A stretch of 64,000 bases of DNA from Azospirillum rugosum (GTDB lineage: Bacteria; Pseudomonadota; Alphaproteobacteria; Azospirillales; Azospirillaceae): the NCBI RefSeq assembly GCF_017876155.1, contig NZ_JAGINP010000009.1, forward strand, positions 186,001 through 250,000, in the 5' to 3' direction. Every line of letters begins with the position of its first letter. Within the stretch, counting starts at the first letter, position 1. A program made the translations under genes and the position numbers. The notes under the pieces are model-generated. The model had not been told where the DNA came from and ran no database searches. It saw nothing but the letters and a program-made list of their open reading frames with translations. Of the stretch, positions 1 to 9,785 are shown in pieces.

Positions 1-1623
1 GATGATGGCGTTCAGCGGCGTGCGCAGCTCGTGGCTCATGTTCGCCAGGAACTCGGACTTGGCGCGGTTGGCCATCTCCGCCTGGCTTTTGGAGGCGAGC
101 AGTTCCGCCTCCTGCTGCTTGCGCTTCGTGATGTCGCGGATGACGCCCACGAAGACGCATTGGCCACCCTCCTCGCCCCTGGACCCGGCCTCGTCCTCCA
201 AACGCCCCTCCAAGCGCACGGCGCTGACCGCGAGCGTGATCGGGAAGGTGGAGCCGTCGCGGCGGACGGCCAGCACCTCGCGGTCGCTGCCGATGATGCG
301 CGAGCCCGCATCCGGACGATAGCCGGCCATGCTGCGGTCGTGATCGGCATGCATCGGTTCGGGCAGCAGCAGGTTGACGCTCTTCCCCAGCACCTCGGCC
401 TCGGCGTGGCCGAACATGCGCTCGGCCGCCGGGTTGAAGGTCTCGATCCGGCCGTGGGCGTCGATGGTCACCACGGCGTCCACCATGGAATCCAGGATGC
501 CGCGGATGCGGCGCGACGCGCGCGCCAGCCTCACCTGGTCCTGGTCGCGGCGCGCCTGCTGCCGCTCCACGTGAATGGTCAGCAGGGCGATCACCGCGGT
601 CATGCCCAGCGCCATCAGCGTCCAGACCGCGCTGTCGCGCCGCCATTCGGCCAGCGCGTCGGCCTGCGCCACGGCGGTGATCACGACGAAGGGGTGCGTC
701 CGGCCGCGGCGCAGGCTGACGATGCCCGGGCGCCCGTCGCCGGGCAGAGCCGTGTGCAGCGTACCCTCCCGGCCCGCCGACAGCAGCGGCTGGATCTCCG
801 CCCAGCCGTCGAGCCGCGCCGGGCTGCTGTCGGGCTTGTCGGCCGGCTTGTCCGCCGGCCGCCGCAGCAGGACCGATCCGTCGCGCAGCGCCAGCGTCGC
901 CGTGCCGTCTCCGCCACCCCCCATGGCCTCCAGGCTGGTGCCGAGCTGCGCGGGATTGAGCATGGCCACGACCACGCCGCCGAACCGCCCGTCCGGACGG
1001 GTCCAGCGGCGGCTCATCGGGATGACGCTGGTGCCGGGGAAAGCCCGGCTGGCTATGGGCGGCCCGACGAAGAGCCCTTGCGGCGCCATGGCGTCGGCTG
1101 GAGCGGCGCCATCGCGATGGACGGCGAAATAGGACCGATCGCCCACCGCGACGTCCGGCGGATTCGTATCGGCGGAATGGTGGAGCGTGACGCCGGTCTC
1201 GTCCACCACCACCAGACCGGCGAGCGGCGCCAGCGCGGCGCGGCGGGCGCGCAGCAGCTCGTGGATCGCGGCGCTGCCCCGGCTTCGCCCGTCCGGGTGC
1301 ACGTCCAGCAGGGTCAGCAGGTCGGTCAGCAGCAGGTCGACGCCCGACACGGTGCGCCCCGCCTGCTCGTCCAGGACCAGGGCCAGGTTGCGCGTGGCGC
1401 GCTCGGCCGCGCCGACCGCCTCCCGATGGTGCTGCCAGACGCCGTAGGCGATCATCGCGTTCACCACCGCGATGAAGGTCAGGCCAGACGCGCGCATCAG
1501 GAAGCGGACCGACCCGAACGCGTGAAGGGCGCGCCGCACGACACCGCGACCCAGGGCGTGCGGGGGCTGGTCAACGGCTTGGGACGGCGGGGTCACGGGG
1601 CGGCCGGGATGCGGGTGGACCAT
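1..1623 (-). CDS. Membrane PAS sensor histidine kinase (3' part outside window)
   Basis: The minus-strand frame is open from ATG at 1623 to the window edge, giving 541 residues. One membrane segment lies near residues 44-62, followed by an extracytoplasmic sensing region to about 327, consistent with a Cache-type domain. A second membrane segment spans about 328-349. A PAS domain follows (about 370-490), closely resembling the FixL type: a [17 protein letters not shown] stretch and a following RRDG motif. The phosphoacceptor H-box [11 protein letters not shown] begins at residue 530 (His531) and the sequence stops ten residues later. Dimerisation and ATPase domains must lie beyond base 1. It is a membrane autokinase; the ligand is unknown, but His428 matches the proximal heme histidine of FixL, so a gas-binding PAS is possible. 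Transcription runs off the left edge, so any partner regulator is not visible. Confidence 0.9.
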   Translation of the reverse strand, partial: MVHPHPGRPVTPPSQAVDQPPHALGRGVVRRALHAFGSVRFLMRASGLTFIAVVNAMIAYGVWQHHREAVGAAERATRNLALVLDEQAGRTVSGVDLLLTDLLTLLDVHPDGRSRGSAAIHELLRARRAALAPLAGLVVVDETGVTLHHSADTNPPDVAVGDRSYFAVHRDGAAPADAMAPQGLFVGPPIASRAFPGTSVIPMSRRWTRPDGRFGGVVVAMLNPAQLGTSLEAMGGGGDGTATLALRDGSVLLRRPADKPADKPDSSPARLDGWAEIQPLLSAGREGTLHTALPGDGRPGIVSLRRGRTHPFVVITAVAQADALAEWRRDSAVWTLMALGMTAVIALLTIHVERQQARRDQDQVRLARASRRIRGILDSMVDAVVTIDAHGRIETFNPAAERMFGHAEAEVLGKSVNLLLPEPMHADHDRSMAGYRPDAGSRIIGSDREVLAVRRDGSTFPITLAVSAVRLEGRLEDEAGSRGEEGGQCVFVGVIRDITKRKQQEAELLASKSQAEMANRAKSEFLANMSHELRTPLNAII

Positions 1624-1970
1624 GGCGGCGGTGGATTCCTAGGCACGCGGCCCCACCCGCAGCGGGGGCCTGGACGGGATCAAAAAGGGAAACGGGTCGA
1701 TGATCTCCGGCGTCACTCTCGCGCGAAATGCATAACGGAAGTTTAACCGCCCGGACAGGGCTCCGGAACCGCCGCCCACGCGCGATTGTCCCTTTATGCC
1801 GACGCCGCCCGGCGGTACAAGACGCAGGGGGTGACCGCTTGGCGGGCGCCTGCCCTGCCCGCCGGGCAATGCCCGGCCCGTTGCCCTGCGGCGGCGCATC
1901 CGCTACCTAAAACAGGTCTTCCTCCACCGAAGGCCACCCTCCAAGACCTGCATCCCCGGAACCCGCTTCC
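1624..1970. other. Intergenic region between divergent kinase and zapE
   Basis: These 347 bases separate divergent genes and should hold promoters for both. No convincing coding frame is present. A short GC hairpin lies just upstream of the kinase start (GGCCCC...GGGGCC around 1649-1671). No confident -35/-10 pair or known operator was recognised. Confidence 0.4.
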
Positions 1971-3125
1971 ATGTCTGACGGACCGCTTTCGCTCTACCGC
2001 GCCCGCCGTGGCACCGGCACGCTGCGCCCGGACCCCGACCAGGAACTGGCCGCGGAGAAGCTGCAGAGCCTCTACAAGGCGTTGCAGGGCTACCGCCCGC
2101 AGCCGGCCACCAACGGCGGCGGCGCCAAGGCGGGCTGGCTGGAACGCTTCGGCCTCGGCCGCCCGCGGCCGGAGCCGGTGGAGGCGCCGCAGGGCCTGTA
2201 CCTCTACGGCGGCGTCGGCCGCGGCAAGTCCATGCTGATGGACCTGTTCTTCGACACCGCCCCGGTGGACCGGAAGCGCCGCGTCCATTTCCACGAATTC
2301 ATGCTGGAGGTGCACGAGCGCATCCACCAGCACCGCCAGTCGGGCAAGTCCAGGGGGAAGGACGCCGACGACGCGCTGCCGGAACTGGCCCGCGCGCTGG
2401 CCGAGGAGGCGTGGCTTCTGTGCTTCGACGAGTTCCACGTCACCAACGTCGTGGACGCGATGATCCTGGGCCGGCTGTTCACCAACCTGTTCGACCTGGG
2501 CGTCGTGGTGGTTGCGACCTCCAACTGGCCGCCGGACATGCTCTACAAGGACGGGCTCCAGCGGGAGCTGTTCCTGCCCTTCATCGCGCTGCTGAAGGAG
2601 AAGCTGGACGTCCTGGCGCTGGAAGGACCGACCGACTACCGGCTGGACCGCCTGCAGGGCAAGCCCGTCTATTTCTGGCCGCTGGGCCCGGACACCGACC
2701 GCCGCATCAATGACACCTTCGCCACCCTGACCGACGGCGCCCCGGGCGAGCCGACGCACCTGCTGGTGCAGGGACGCCGGGTGGAGATCGCCCGCGCCGC
2801 CAAATGCGTGGCGCTCGTCGACTTCTGGAGCCTGTGCGGCAAACCGCTGGGCGCCGCCGACTACATCGCCATCGCGACGCACTTCCACACCGTGCTGATC
2901 CACGACGTGCCGACGATGAAGGACGAGCTGCGCAACGAGGCCAAGCGCTTCATGACTCTGGTCGACGCCCTCTACGAGCACAAAGTGAACCTGGTCGTCG
3001 CCGCCGACGGCCCGCCGGAACGCCTCTACCCCGAGGGCACCCACGCCTTCGAGTTCGAACGCACCGTCAGCCGCCTGATGGAGATGCAGTCCGAGGACTA
3101 TCTGCGCCAGCAGCACCTGACCTGA
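1971..3125 (+). CDS. zapE: Cell division protein ZapE (AFG1-type ATPase)
   Basis: A 384-residue P-loop ATPase of the AFG1/LACE1 family, called ZapE in bacteria, where it associates with the Z-ring late in division and destabilises FtsZ polymers in an ATP-dependent way. Walker A, GGVGRGKSMLMDLFF, starts near residue 80, and Walker B, WLLCFDEFHV, near 147-156. The family signature FDEFHVTN and the later region ending RLMEMQSEDYL are intact. Length is normal. The ATG at 1971 is the first in frame, and the N-terminal SLYRARRGTGTLRPDPDQ matches family starts. It stands alone, and a small secreted protein follows 114 bp downstream. In many alphaproteobacteria zapE neighbours sdh/mdh genes; this is not so here. 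Confidence 0.93.
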   Translation: MSDGPLSLYRARRGTGTLRPDPDQELAAEKLQSLYKALQGYRPQPATNGGGAKAGWLERFGLGRPRPEPVEAPQGLYLYGGVGRGKSMLMDLFFDTAPVDRKRRVHFHEFMLEVHERIHQHRQSGKSRGKDADDALPELARALAEEAWLLCFDEFHVTNVVDAMILGRLFTNLFDLGVVVVATSNWPPDMLYKDGLQRELFLPFIALLKEKLDVLALEGPTDYRLDRLQGKPVYFWPLGPDTDRRINDTFATLTDGAPGEPTHLLVQGRRVEIARAAKCVALVDFWSLCGKPLGAADYIAIATHFHTVLIHDVPTMKDELRNEAKRFMTLVDALYEHKVNLVVAADGPPERLYPEGTHAFEFERTVSRLMEMQSEDYLRQQHLT

Positions 3126-3239
3126 CGCCGCCGGGGGTACCACGGCGATGTCGGTCTACTCCCGCTTCGCGTTGAAGAAGTTTTCCCGCCTTGCGTTGTA
3201 TTCCTGGAATGGGATCAACGGCGATGGAGGCGGCGGGAG

Positions 3240-3731
3240 ATGCCAGGGCGGGTCCGGCGCGGCGCACTGATGCTGGCGCTCCTCGTGGCGGCCACGGCGG
3301 GCGCCTCGGGGAGAAGCTTCGGGGCGGATGCGGGCAATGTCGACTGCTGGCTGCTGGAGGGGGGCGACCTCGACCAGGCGCGGGACCAGGGCCTGTGCCA
3401 GGACGCCTTTTCCCGGAATTCGCGGTCCGGCGAACCGCCGGTGGTCACGGCTCCCGCGGCCCCCATCCCGGGCCGCAAACCGGCCCCGCCTGTGAAAACG
3501 GTCCGCGCGGAGACCCGCGCCGCCAAGGCCAAGACCACCGCTCGGGCGTCCCAGGTGGTCCGCCCGGCGCGCCCGGCCCAAAAGGGCGGAACCGACTTCG
3601 GGACGCAGTTCCGCCGCGACTGGAATTCCCTGATGCACGCGCTCGCGGGCGGAGGCCCCTTCGGCGGCGGGTCGCAGCCCACCGGCTCCGGCGCCTCCGT
3701 ACCGACGCACATGAGCCGGAACGGCCGCTGA
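3240..3731 (+). CDS. Small exported protein of unknown function
   Basis: 163 residues. The start at 3240 has GGAGG nine bases upstream. The N-terminus is basic (MPGRVRRG) followed by a hydrophobic run, ALMLALLVAATAGASG, a likely Sec signal peptide. The mature part has two cysteines close together (VDCWLLEG...GLCQDAF) and then a Pro/Ala/Lys-rich low-complexity segment. A short aromatic region, FRRDWNSLMHAL, lies near the C-terminus. No family was recognised. It probably resides in the periplasm. Its end is only 25 bp from the convergent LOG gene. Confidence 0.6.
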   Translation: MPGRVRRGALMLALLVAATAGASGRSFGADAGNVDCWLLEGGDLDQARDQGLCQDAFSRNSRSGEPPVVTAPAAPIPGRKPAPPVKTVRAETRAAKAKTTARASQVVRPARPAQKGGTDFGTQFRRDWNSLMHALAGGGPFGGGSQPTGSGASVPTHMSRNGR

Positions 3732-3755
3732 GCGCAGAATGGTGTTCTAGCCTCC

Positions 3756-4334
3756 TCAGGTCCGGGACTTGTCCAGCCACTTCTCCACGACCGGCGGGCG
3801 GTAGGCGGCGATGGCATCCAGCATGGTCTCGGCGCTGTCTTCGACGATCAGCATGCCGCGGTGCTTGGCCTGCATGAAGCGCTCCCCCGCCGCGTGGTCG
3901 AGGAAGCCCACCAGCCCGTCGTAGAAGCCGGCGGCGTTGAGCAGCCCGCAGGGTTTGTCGTGGCGGCCGAGCTGCGCCCAGGTCCACACCTCGAAGATCT
4001 CCTCCAGCGTGCCGATGCCGCCGGGCAGCGCCACGAAGCCGTCGGCCAGCTCCGCCATCAGCGCCTTGCGCTCGTGCATGGAACCGACGACCCGCAGATC
4101 CTGCAGGCCCAGGTGGCCGACCTCCTTGTCCATCAGGAACTGCGGGATGATGCCGGTCACCGTGCCGCCGGCCGCCAGCGCGCCGTCGGCGACCCGCCCC
4201 ATGAGCCCGGTGCGCCCGCCGCCGTAGACGAGGCCGATGCCGCGCTCCGCCAGCAGACGGCCGAACCGCTCCGCCGCGTCGCCATAGGCCGGGTTGGCGC
4301 CGGGGTTGGACCCGGCGTAGACACAAATTCGCAT
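3756..4334 (-). CDS. LOG family phosphoribohydrolase (TIGR00730)
   Basis: 192 residues with both signatures of the LOG (LONELY GUY) family: MHERKALM at 86-93 and PGGIGTLEE at 104-112. The N-terminal Rossmann region reads CVYAGSN and [10 protein letters not shown]. Characterised relatives hydrolyse cytokinin nucleoside 5'-monophosphates to free base and ribose 5-phosphate; bacterial members also hydrolyse AMP or related nucleotides. The start at 4334 is preferred over longer frames because homologues begin at MRICVY and AGGGAA lies upstream. pdxY ends 59 bp upstream on the same strand, so the two may be co-transcribed. In a plant-associated bacterium a role in cytokinin release is plausible, but not shown by sequence alone. 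Confidence 0.92.
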   Translation of the reverse strand: MRICVYAGSNPGANPAYGDAAERFGRLLAERGIGLVYGGGRTGLMGRVADGALAAGGTVTGIIPQFLMDKEVGHLGLQDLRVVGSMHERKALMAELADGFVALPGGIGTLEEIFEVWTWAQLGRHDKPCGLLNAAGFYDGLVGFLDHAAGERFMQAKHRGMLIVEDSAETMLDAIAAYRPPVVEKWLDKSRT

Positions 4335-4366
4335 TCTGTTTTCCCTGTTGAACCCGGTGCGCGCTG

Positions 4367-4392
4367 TCACCGGACGCGCGTAACGCGCGATA

Positions 4393-4413
<21 letters not shown>
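4367..4413. repeat. 26-bp tandem duplication at the 3' end of pdxY
   Basis: The sequence TCACCGGACGCGCGT-A/G-ACGCG occurs at 4367 and again at 4393, a 26-bp period with one mismatch over 21 bases. The second copy contains the pdxY stop codon and its last codons (VTRVR). The first copy lies just downstream of the gene and carries the same stop triplet in another frame. Confidence 0.7.
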
Positions 4414-5253
<840 letters not shown>

Positions 5254-5456
5254 GCGGGAAAGCCTAAGCGGTGGAGGCCGGGCGGTGGAAGCCGAATGGT
5301 AAACCGCCCACAGTTCGCAATGCAGCGAACTCCGCGCAGGGCAGCCTTTCCCGGACGCGCAGCGCCGCATGGACAGACGGGCCTCGCGCGGTTAATCCTG
5401 CCCGCTCCGAACAAGCCGAAAATCCCAAGCCGAAAAAGCAAGGAAGGGGAAACGCC

Positions 5457-6332
5457 ATGGCCGCCACCGCCCGCCCGCGCCGCAGCGTGCTCTACATGCC
5501 GGGATCGAACGCCCGCGCCCTGGAGAAGGGGCGGACCCTGCCCGCCGACGGCCTGATCCTCGATCTGGAGGACGCGGTCGCCCCCGACGCCAAGGGCACC
5601 GCCCGCGCCACGATCAAGCAGGCCATCGCCGCCGCCGGCTACGGCGGGCGGGAGTTGGTGGTGCGCACCAACGGGCTGAACACGCCCTGGGGCTATGACG
5701 ACCTCGTCATGGCGGCCTCCAGCGGGGCCGACGCGGTGCTGTTGCCGAAGGTGGAGAGCGCCGACATGGTCCGCCAGGCGGAGGTGGTGCTGCGCGCCAA
5801 CGGCTCGCCCGACAGCCAGACCATCTGGTGCATGATGGAAACGCCGCTCGGCATGCTGAACGCGAAGGAGATCGCGGGCGCGTCGCCGAAGCTCGGCGGG
5901 CTGGTCATGGGCACGTCGGACCTCGCCAAGGACCTGCACGCCGCCCACACGCGCGACCGGCTGCCGATGATCACCAGCCTCGGCCTCTGCCTGCTGGCGG
6001 CGCGGGCCTACGGCCTTGCCATCCTCGACGGCGTGCATCTGGACCTGAACGACGACGAGGGCTTTGCCGCCTCCTGCCGCCAGGGGCGGGAGTTGGGCTT
6101 CGACGGCAAGACCCTGATCCACCCCAAGACCATCGCCGCCTGCAACGAGGCCTTCGCCCCCGACCCGGACGAGATCGCCTTCGCCCACCGCATCATCGAC
6201 GCCCACGCCGCCGCGTCGGCGGAGGGCAAGGGCGTCGTGCTGGTGGACGGCAAGCTGGTGGAGAACCTGCACGTCGAGAACGCCAAGCGCGTGGTCGCCA
6301 TGGCCGCGGCGATCCTGGCGCTGGAGGGATAA
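5457..6332 (+). CDS. CoA-ester lyase of the CitE/HpcH-HpaI family
   Basis: 291 residues of a TIM-barrel lyase related to citrate lyase beta chain and malyl-CoA lyase. Key motifs are RSVLYMPGSNARAL near the N-terminus, LILDLEDAV with the metal-binding acidic residues, LLPKVESADMV, the GTSDLAKDL segment, and KTLIHPKTI. AAGGAAGGGG precedes the chosen ATG at 5457. There are no citrate lyase alpha or gamma genes nearby, so a stand-alone citramalyl-CoA or malyl-CoA lyase is more likely than citrate lyase. The precise substrate cannot be decided from sequence. It is divergent from pdxY and convergent with the YitT gene. Confidence 0.85.
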   Translation: MAATARPRRSVLYMPGSNARALEKGRTLPADGLILDLEDAVAPDAKGTARATIKQAIAAAGYGGRELVVRTNGLNTPWGYDDLVMAASSGADAVLLPKVESADMVRQAEVVLRANGSPDSQTIWCMMETPLGMLNAKEIAGASPKLGGLVMGTSDLAKDLHAAHTRDRLPMITSLGLCLLAARAYGLAILDGVHLDLNDDEGFAASCRQGRELGFDGKTLIHPKTIAACNEAFAPDPDEIAFAHRIIDAHAAASAEGKGVVLVDGKLVENLHVENAKRVVAMAAAILALEG

Positions 6333-6353
6333 GGCGCTCCTTCACGCCTTCCA

Positions 6354-7010
6354 TCACCGGGCGACGTACCAGTCCGCCCGGTGGTTGAAGGACACGAAGG
6401 CGTTCAGCACCGCCGCCCCCAGCATGGAGGCGAGCAGCGCCTTGCCGTCGATCACGAAGACGGCCAGCGCGAAGATCACCACGTCGAACATCGCCTGGAT
6501 CCATCCGGCGCGGAAGCCGGTCTTCTCCTGGATGTAGTAGGCGAGGATGCCCACGCCGCCGCCGCTGGACCCGTGGCGGAACAGCCCGATCACGCCGATG
6601 CCGACGCAAAAGCCGGCCAGCACCGCGGCGACGTGCGGCTCCAACAGGTCGTAGCTCATCACCCGCGGGAACACCGCCGACAGCAGCGAGATGGAGGTGA
6701 CGGCGACCAGCGAGCGGGCGGCGAAGCGCCAGCCGATGCGCGCCACCGCCAGGGCGTAGAAGGGCAGGTTCACCAGAAAGAACACCAGGCCGAAGTCGGC
6801 CCCGGTCGCGTAGGAGATCACGAAGGACAGGCCGGCTGCCTGCCCGGTGATCAAACCTGCCGCGTGCAGCAGCGAAATGCCGAAAGCGGTCATAATGATC
6901 CCGAAAACCTGCCCCTGCACGTTATCAAACGCACTGTGCGAAGCAGTTCCGGTCACTTTTGTTGCTCCCTTGGAGTTGAGCGACAGCCCGAGCGCTGAGG
7001 TTTTGAGCAT
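6354..7010 (-). CDS. YitT family membrane protein
   Basis: 218 residues with five or six membrane segments and the family features GIIMTAFGISLLHAAGLITG (first helix), a VNLPFYALA helix, and a conserved HGSSGGGVGILAYYIQEKTG loop. YitT proteins are integral inner-membrane proteins of unsettled function, some annotated as transporters. The start at 7010 has GGAGGG eight bases upstream; a longer frame to 7052 lacks such a site. It ends 21 bp from the convergent CoA-lyase gene. This single-domain form lacks the C-terminal DUF2179 domain found in Firmicutes. Confidence 0.85.
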   Translation of the reverse strand: MLKTSALGLSLNSKGATKVTGTASHSAFDNVQGQVFGIIMTAFGISLLHAAGLITGQAAGLSFVISYATGADFGLVFFLVNLPFYALAVARIGWRFAARSLVAVTSISLLSAVFPRVMSYDLLEPHVAAVLAGFCVGIGVIGLFRHGSSGGGVGILAYYIQEKTGFRAGWIQAMFDVVIFALAVFVIDGKALLASMLGAAVLNAFVSFNHRADWYVAR

Positions 7011-7272
7011 TTCGCGAGCCCTCCGGCAATGTTCATTGCCATTGATTAGCACCGATGCTCAGGCTTTGCATAGATCAGGCCACAAACGCCCGAACTAACC
7101 TTGCCTTTACACGGAAAATCCGCACAGCGAACGACTTCCCGCACCGCGCGAAGGGCTCCGCCGCGGCCTGCCACCTCCGGCTGCCCCATGCCCGACGATT
7201 CGCGCCCTTTCGTTCGGGAACCAACTTGCGGCTTGCCCGGTTTCAAGCACGTGGCAGAGGTGGAGGTTAAAC

Positions 7273-7566
7273 ATGGCCTCGAAGGACAACGGGCGCACGT
7301 CGAACCGCGGCTTCGCGTCGATGGATCGCGACCGGCAACGTCAGATCGCCAGCAAGGGCGGTGAAAGCGTGCCGGCGGATAAGCGCAGTTTCTCGAAGAA
7401 TCCGGAACTCGCCGCGGAGGCGGGCCGAAAGGGCGGACGAAGCGTACCGGCATCCTCGCGCAGCTTCTCCCGCAACCCGTCGCTCGCGGCCGAAGCCGGC
7501 CGGAAAGGCGGACAGGCGAGTCACGGCGGACGCGGAGCCACCGCCGGGCCCGGCGAGGGCGACTGA
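7273..7566 (+). CDS. KGG-repeat general stress protein
   Basis: 97 residues, hydrophilic and without hydrophobic core. Three copies of a repeat ending in KGG are visible: GFASMDRDRQRQIASKGG, SFSKNPELAAEAGRKGG and SFSRNPSLAAEAGRKGG. This is the stress-induced KGG/con-10 type seen in YciG and GsiB-like proteins, which accumulate in general stress and stationary phase. In alphaproteobacteria such genes are usually under the EcfG/PhyR stress response. A GGAGG site precedes the ATG and a strong terminator follows. Binding partner and mechanism are not known. Confidence 0.88.
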   Translation: MASKDNGRTSNRGFASMDRDRQRQIASKGGESVPADKRSFSKNPELAAEAGRKGGRSVPASSRSFSRNPSLAAEAGRKGGQASHGGRGATAGPGEGD

Positions 7567-7577
7567 CCGCCGAAACG

Positions 7578-7619
7578 AAAAAGCCCCTCTCCCGCATCGG
7601 GAAAGGGGCTTTTCTTTTT
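7578..7619 (+). terminator. Rho-independent terminator
   Basis: GAAAAAGCCCCTCTCCCG and CGGGAAAGGGGCTTTTC form a long stem closed by CAT, followed by CTTTTT. It sits 11 bp after the KGG gene. The A-rich left side could also terminate leuB transcripts arriving from the right. Confidence 0.85.
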
Positions 7620-7672
7620 GTCCTCGCCCGATCAGGCGATTCTGCAAAATCGCCTTCTCAGGCGAGCGGCGA

Positions 7673-8788
7673 TCAGGACGCGATCTTCTCCAACTCGCGC
7701 AGGATCGAGTCGCCCATGACGGTCGTGGAGCAGCGGGCCATGCCCGGCGCCATGATGTCCGCCGTGCGCATGCCGCCGGACAGCACGTTCTGCACCGACC
7801 GCTCCAGCAGCTTCGCCTCCTCGTCCATGTTGAACGAATAGCGCAGGCACATCGCGAAGGACAGCAGGGTCGCGCAGGGGTTGGCGAGGTCGCGGCCGGC
7901 GATGTCCGGGGCGGAGCCGTGCACCGGCTCGTACAGCGCCTTGCGCTGGCCGTTGGCGTCCGGCGCGCCCAGCGACGCCGACGGCAGCATGCCGAGCGAG
8001 CCGGTCATCATCGCCGCCTCGTCCGACAGGATGTCGCCGAACAGGTTGTCGGTGACGATCACGTCGAACTGCTTGGGGTTCTTCAGCAGCTGCATGGCGC
8101 CGTTGTCGGCGTACATGTGCTCCAGCGTGACGTCGGAGAACTCCTCCTGATGGAGCTTTGTGACTTCCTGGCGCCACAGGAGGCCCGATTCCATCACGTT
8201 GGCCTTCTCCATCGAGTGGAGCTTGTTGTTGCGCTTGCGCGCCAGCTCGAAGGCCACGCGGGCGACGCGGCGGATCTCGCTGGTCGTGTAGACCTGGGTG
8301 TTGACGCCGCGGCGCTCGCCGTTGCCGATGTCGGTGATGCCGCGCGGCTCACCGAAATAGACGCCGCCGGTCAGCTCGCGCACGATCATGATGTCGAGGC
8401 CCTTGATGACCTCCGGCTTCAGGGTCGAGGCGTCGACCAGCGCGTCGAACACGACCGCCGGGCGCAGGTTGGCGAACAGCCCCAGCTCCTTGCGGAGCGA
8501 GAGCAGGCCGGCTTCCGGGCGCTTGGTGTAGTCCGACGGGTTGTCCCACTTCGGGCCGCCGACCGCGCCCAGCATCACCGCGTCCGCGGCCAGCGCGTCG
8601 GCCAGCGTCTCGTCCTTCAGGGGCACGCCGTAGGCGTCGATGGCCGCACCGCCGACCAGCCCCTCGGTGACGTCGAACGTGATGTTGCGCTTGCGGTCGA
8701 GCCAGTCGATGACCCGGCGCACCTGACGCATCACCTCGGGACCGATTCCATCACCTGGCAAAAACAGAAGCTTCTTATTGGCGGGCAT
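7673..8788 (-). CDS. leuB: 3-isopropylmalate dehydrogenase
   Basis: A 371-residue NAD-dependent decarboxylating dehydrogenase, third step of leucine synthesis from valine precursor. Diagnostic features are [14 protein letters not shown] at the N-terminus, the [15 protein letters not shown] arginine motif, the [10 protein letters not shown] segment that contacts substrate, and the C-terminal metal/NAD region with [15 protein letters not shown] and [12 protein letters not shown]. The start at 8788 ([12 protein letters not shown]) fits homologues better than six residues upstream. leuD lies 108 bp upstream on the same strand, so they probably form one transcript. Confidence 0.97.
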   Translation of the reverse strand: MPANKKLLFLPGDGIGPEVMRQVRRVIDWLDRKRNITFDVTEGLVGGAAIDAYGVPLKDETLADALAADAVMLGAVGGPKWDNPSDYTKRPEAGLLSLRKELGLFANLRPAVVFDALVDASTLKPEVIKGLDIMIVRELTGGVYFGEPRGITDIGNGERRGVNTQVYTTSEIRRVARVAFELARKRNNKLHSMEKANVMESGLLWRQEVTKLHQEEFSDVTLEHMYADNGAMQLLKNPKQFDVIVTDNLFGDILSDEAAMMTGSLGMLPSASLGAPDANGQRKALYEPVHGSAPDIAGRDLANPCATLLSFAMCLRYSFNMDEEAKLLERSVQNVLSGGMRTADIMAPGMARCSTTVMGDSILRELEKIAS

Positions 8789-8896
8789 GGCGCACGCACT
8801 CCCCATCTGGAGACTTCATCGAGAATGTCTAACGGCGGGCCCGGCGCAGGGGAAGCCTTCCCAAAGCGCTAGACCCGCAGGTCGCGGTTGGTTTGA

Positions 8897-9511
8897 TCAG
8901 CCCCACAGCCAGGGCTGGCCGCCGCCGCGCTGCTTGGCCTCGAAGCTGTCGATGACCGCGGCCTGCTGCAGCGTCAGCCCGATGTCGTCCAGGCCGTTCA
9001 GCAGGCAGTGCTTGCGGAACGGATCGACCTCGAACGTGATCTTGCCGCCGTCCGGACCGGTGATCTCTTGGCGATCAAGATCGACCGAGACGATGGCGTT
9101 GGACCCGCGCGACGCGTCGTCGAGCAGCAGGTCCACCTGCTCCTTCGGCAGCTTGATCGGCAGGATGCCGTTCTTGAAGCAGTTGTTGAAGAAGATGTCC
9201 GCGAAGCTCGGTGCGATGATGCAGCGGATGCCGAAATCCGCCAGCGCCCACGGCGCATGCTCGCGCGAGGAGCCGCAGCCGAAATTCTCGTCCGCCACCA
9301 GGATCTTGGCGCTGCGGTAGGCCGGCTTGTTGAGGACGAAGTCCCCGATCTCCTGGCCGTCCTGGGTGTAGCGCATCTCGTCGAAGAGATGCTTGCCGAG
9401 CCCGGTCCGCTTGATGGTTTTCAGGAATTGCTTCGGAATGATCATGTCGGTGTCGACGTTGATCATCGGCAGCGGCGCAGCAACGCCGGTGAGAACCGTA
9501 AACTTTTCCAT
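8897..9511 (-). CDS. leuD: 3-isopropylmalate dehydratase small subunit
   Basis: 204 residues. LeuD pairs with LeuC to isomerise 2- to 3-isopropylmalate in leucine synthesis. The swivel-domain signatures are [31 protein letters not shown] and [17 protein letters not shown]. The start at 9511 (MEKFTVLTG) matches family length (about 200). No leuC is adjacent: upstream of leuD lies a divergent membrane glycosyltransferase, so the large subunit must be encoded elsewhere. The leuD-leuB pair without leuC is a small departure from the common leuCD(B) arrangement. Confidence 0.96.
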   Translation of the reverse strand: MEKFTVLTGVAAPLPMINVDTDMIIPKQFLKTIKRTGLGKHLFDEMRYTQDGQEIGDFVLNKPAYRSAKILVADENFGCGSSREHAPWALADFGIRCIIAPSFADIFFNNCFKNGILPIKLPKEQVDLLLDDASRGSNAIVSVDLDRQEITGPDGGKITFEVDPFRKHCLLNGLDDIGLTLQQAAVIDSFEAKQRGGGQPWLWG

Positions 9512-9785
9512 CGCCAGAATCCTGTCGCGCAAAGAGGCGCAAGCGTGTGCATGCGGAGTTCCGGTGAATAGCAGACCCGTCCCGCCATTGCCAGAGGAAG
9601 CTTGCCGCAATCGCCGCGCGCGCAACGCGATTCCGCATCCCGGAACACACTTGGACGCAACGAAGTTTCCCATGGCCGGTTCCACCACGGCGCCCAGCAC
9701 AGCTTTGCCACAGCAGCGCGGCCTTGAAGACGGCGCGCCCCTCGCCTACCAAGGGGCGACCAACCGCCAGGACTCTCCCGCTTCC

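Noticed and set aside
31-1746. 571-residue plus-strand frame at the left edge
   Set aside because: The minus strand carries a kinase with H-box, PAS and membrane segments; the plus-strand product is Arg/His/Gln-rich shadow sequence.
5457-6332. Annotation as citrate lyase beta subunit
   Set aside because: No citrate lyase alpha, gamma or accessory genes are nearby; a stand-alone CoA-ester lyase is more likely.
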